A stretch of 64,000 nucleotides of DNA from Niallia sp. XMNu-256 (GTDB taxonomy: Bacteria; Bacillota; Bacilli; Bacillales; Cytobacillaceae), in the NCBI RefSeq assembly GCF_036670015.1, contig NZ_CP137636.1, positions 1,280,501-1,344,500 of the forward strand, given 5' to 3'. The notes below the pieces were generated by a model. It did no database searches and was not told where the DNA came from. It saw only the letters and a list, made by a program, of their open reading frames with translations. A program made the position numbers and the translations under genes. Positions 61,844 through 64,000 of this stretch are shown here, one piece after another (within the stretch, counting starts at the first letter, position 1; the number at the start of each line of letters is the position of its first letter).

Positions 61844-63484
61844 GTGAATTATATCAAACGTACGATAAAAAAAGAGTTTAATGGTTGGTGGATCATTAGT
61901 TTAGTTGGGGCAGTAGTTATTCTACTGCCTATCCTTTTTGTTTTCTCCTCTATTTTTCAAGAGCCTAATGAAAATTGGCTGCAAATTCGTCAGTATTTGC
62001 TGAAACATTATGTGTTTAATACCGTGATGCTTGTAGGTTTAACAGGGATTTTTACAGCCCTTTTGGGAGTGACCTTGGCATGGTTAATTGCAGCATATGA
62101 TTTTCCTTTTAAACGATTTTTCCGTTGGGGATTAATGCTGCCACTAACGATTCCAACGTTTATAGCTGCTTATACGTATCGAACGATGTTAGGGTATACG
62201 GGAGTCGTTCAAACAACGTTAAGGAATCACTTTGATTATCAGATCGATCCGGAGTGGTTAACAGTTTCAGGGATAAGTGGAGCGGTTTTTATTTTTACTC
62301 TATTTTTATTTCCTTATGTGTATTTGATTACAAGAGCCTTTCTTGAAAGCCAAAGTACATCCTATATAGAAAACGCTAGGTTGTTAGGGAGAAAACCGCT
62401 TGCTGTATTTTTTAAGGTTGTTCTACCACTTTCTAGACCGGCGATTATCGGTGGTACCGTTTTAGTCATTTATGAAGTATTAGGAGATTATGGGCTTACG
62501 AGCTATTTAGGTATTCATACGATTTCAACGGCTATTTTCCAAACATGGTTCAGAATGTACGATGTCGATTCTGCTATGAGACTTGCTGCTTGGCTGATGC
62601 TGGTGATTGTTGGAATCTTTTTGTTAGAAAAACTGCTGAGACAGGGGCGGCGGTATTCGGTAAACAATAAATCAAGGCCGCTTGTACCTGTAAAGTTAAA
62701 AGGAATCGCTGGGTTAGCTGCTTTTATGTATTGCGGAGTTGTATTTTTAATCGGGTTTCTTATTCCATTTATTCAATTGATCGTCTGGGCAAAAATGACG
62801 TTTCATAAAGTTTGGGATCCTTCCTTTTTTACATTGCTTTACCAAACGGTCTATGTTGCCGTTATATCTACAGTGATCATCTTGATCCTTGCTGTGATTG
62901 TTGCGAACGTAAGTCGATCTCATACTACTTTTTCTTTTATCCTATCGAAGTGCGTTACTTCAGGCTATTCGATTCCAGGTCCGATCATCGCTATTGGTGT
63001 ACTTGCCATGTTTATATCGCTTGATAAATGGCTGGCTCCTGTTTACTCTTATATGGGACTAGGAGAAGCACCACTTATTTTAAGTTTATCGTTAGTGATG
63101 TTAATCTCAGGTTATTTCATTCGATTTATGGCACCAGCCTTTAATGCGACTGAGGTAGGTTTTGAGAAAATAGGAACGAAATATCTAGAAGCCTCAAGAC
63201 TTCTAGGACATGGTGTGACAAAAACATTCTTTAAAGTGGATCTTCCTTTAATCAAAGGATCTTTAATTAGTGGATTTATTTTAACATTTGTTGAAATTTG
63301 CAAGGAGTTGCCATTGGCTTTATTATTAAGACCATTTAATTTTGAAACACTAGCAACAAAGACTTTCCAATATGCCAATGATGAGCAAATTTATGAAGCT
63401 TCTATATCATCCCTATTAATTATCGCAATTAGTATTTTATCTGTAGTGATTATTCAACTAATTGGCAAGAAGGTGAAACAATGA
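61844..63484 (+). CDS. Ferric-iron ABC transporter permease (fused double-domain, FbpB type)
   Basis: A 546-residue inner-membrane channel with about twelve helices in two homologous halves. Each has the EAA loop that docks the ATPase: [18 protein letters not shown] (about 177-194) and [19 protein letters not shown] (about 449-467). A GTG start (61844) lies six bases after the lipoprotein stop; its ribosome site GAAG is weak, as expected for coupled translation. It overlaps the ATPase gene by four bases. Confidence 0.93.
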   Translation: MNYIKRTIKKEFNGWWIISLVGAVVILLPILFVFSSIFQEPNENWLQIRQYLLKHYVFNTVMLVGLTGIFTALLGVTLAWLIAAYDFPFKRFFRWGLMLPLTIPTFIAAYTYRTMLGYTGVVQTTLRNHFDYQIDPEWLTVSGISGAVFIFTLFLFPYVYLITRAFLESQSTSYIENARLLGRKPLAVFFKVVLPLSRPAIIGGTVLVIYEVLGDYGLTSYLGIHTISTAIFQTWFRMYDVDSAMRLAAWLMLVIVGIFLLEKLLRQGRRYSVNNKSRPLVPVKLKGIAGLAAFMYCGVVFLIGFLIPFIQLIVWAKMTFHKVWDPSFFTLLYQTVYVAVISTVIILILAVIVANVSRSHTTFSFILSKCVTSGYSIPGPIIAIGVLAMFISLDKWLAPVYSYMGLGEAPLILSLSLVMLISGYFIRFMAPAFNATEVGFEKIGTKYLEASRLLGHGVTKTFFKVDLPLIKGSLISGFILTFVEICKELPLALLLRPFNFETLATKTFQYANDEQIYEASISSLLIIAISILSVVIIQLIGKKVKQ

Positions 63485-64000
63485 GTATCGTTGAAATTGA
63501 AGGCCTTACTTTTTCATTTTCTCGAAAAGAGGAACCAGTCATTAACGATTTTTCTTTTTCCATGGAAAGAGGAGAAATTGTCGGCATTTTAGGACAAAGT
63601 GGCAGTGGGAAAAGTACGTTACTACGCTTAATATCAGGATTAGAAATGCCAACAAAAGGAACGATTAAAATTGATGGTATGAGCGTTGTTGGTGAAAAGA
63701 TATTCATTCATCCAGAAGAAAGAGGAGTAGGGATGGTTTTTCAAGACTATGCTCTATTTCCTCATATGACGGTGAGAGATAATATACTATTTGGTTTATC
63801 TCGTATGCCTCGAAAGGACCGGAAGCAACGTGTAGATGAGATGTTAGAGCTTGTCCATATGGAGAGTTTCGGAGATCGATATCCACATGAATTAAGTGGG
63901 GGGCAGCAACAAAGGGTTGCTCTTGCTCGAGCTCTTGCTCCTAAGCCGAAATTGCTGCTAATGGATGAACCATTTAGTAACTTAGATGCTGATTTAAAGG
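63481..64000 (+). CDS. Ferric-iron ABC transporter ATPase (partial, FbpC type)
   Basis: First 173 residues of the ATPase; the C-terminus lies beyond the right edge. Walker [10 protein letters not shown] (about 37-45), Q-loop [17 protein letters not shown], signature [15 protein letters not shown], Walker [17 protein letters not shown] overlap with the permease gene. Completes the substrate-binding protein, permease and ATPase set of a ferric-iron uptake system. Confidence 0.93.
   Translation, partial: MSIVEIEGLTFSFSRKEEPVINDFSFSMERGEIVGILGQSGSGKSTLLRLISGLEMPTKGTIKIDGMSVVGEKIFIHPEERGVGMVFQDYALFPHMTVRDNILFGLSRMPRKDRKQRVDEMLELVHMESFGDRYPHELSGGQQQRVALARALAPKPKLLLMDEPFSNLDADLK

Overview
The window is low-GC Bacillaceae-type DNA. 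Evidence: strong AGGAGG-like ribosome sites, frequent TTG and GTG starts, a complete sigY-yxlCDEFG operon, a heterocycloanthracin/sonorensin-type bacteriocin locus, a spore-lytic YaaH-type remnant, YmaF/DUF4306 proteins and an S-box riboswitch. NirK and the Fnr-type operators suggest an organism able to use nitrite or make NO at low oxygen. Species cannot be fixed from the sequence. I saw no rRNA, tRNA, CRISPR array, prophage or replication origin.

Layout. 1-1658: an ABC-2 exporter (partial permease plus ATPase, minus strand). 2.0-8.1 kb: a nitrite/NO region with a membrane-anchored copper nitrite reductase carrying an extra CuA-like domain, small membrane proteins, a MerR regulator with its target DUF554 gene, and a minus-strand operon of two DUF2249 proteins, a frameshifted NnrS-like membrane protein and a DUF59 protein. 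nirK and the DUF2249 operon each have an Fnr-like box centred 41.5 bp from the predicted start; the operon also has a Fur-like box. 8.2-19.6 kb: housekeeping and hypothetical genes (split ThrE-type exporter, secreted GH3 hydrolase, DUF1801, UvrC-like nuclease, secreted 5'-nucleotidase, SnoaL-like protein, YaaH pseudogene, LysR regulator). 20.0-26.0 kb: a thiazole/oxazole-modified microcin cluster (precursor, ThiF/RRE-like protein, YcaO cyclodehydratase, SagB-type dehydrogenase). 27.8-35.6 kb: a four-gene Wadjet anti-plasmid system in the order jetD-jetA-jetB-jetC, translationally coupled.

35.7-50.4 kb is a mixed zone: DUF3231 and reductase remnants, the intact sigY operon behind its own SigY-type promoter, an IS3 remnant, an aromatic-compound module (MFS symporter, FAD monooxygenase, Dabb protein), a cupredoxin, an MFS transporter and an FNT channel. 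It also holds several broken genes: an ACT-domain gene, an alpha/beta hydrolase and two small frameshifted ORFs. From 35.6 to 60.4 kb, gene ends are repeatedly followed by a short dispersed palindrome with core GTCACAGTGAC.

50.5-64.0 kb: small membrane proteins; a SAM-I riboswitch with terminator in front of an uncharacterised 111-residue protein; a cytosolic sulfite-oxidase-like molybdoenzyme; YmaF; the methionine operon (YitJ-type homocysteine methyltransferase/MTHFR plus cobalamin-dependent MetH); and a Fur-controlled ferric-iron ABC transporter that runs off the right edge. The points most worth following are the NirK-CuA fusion with its Fnr/Fur circuit, the orphan riboswitch-controlled protein, the bacteriocin cluster with no visible exporter, the Wadjet operon, and the dispersed palindromes.
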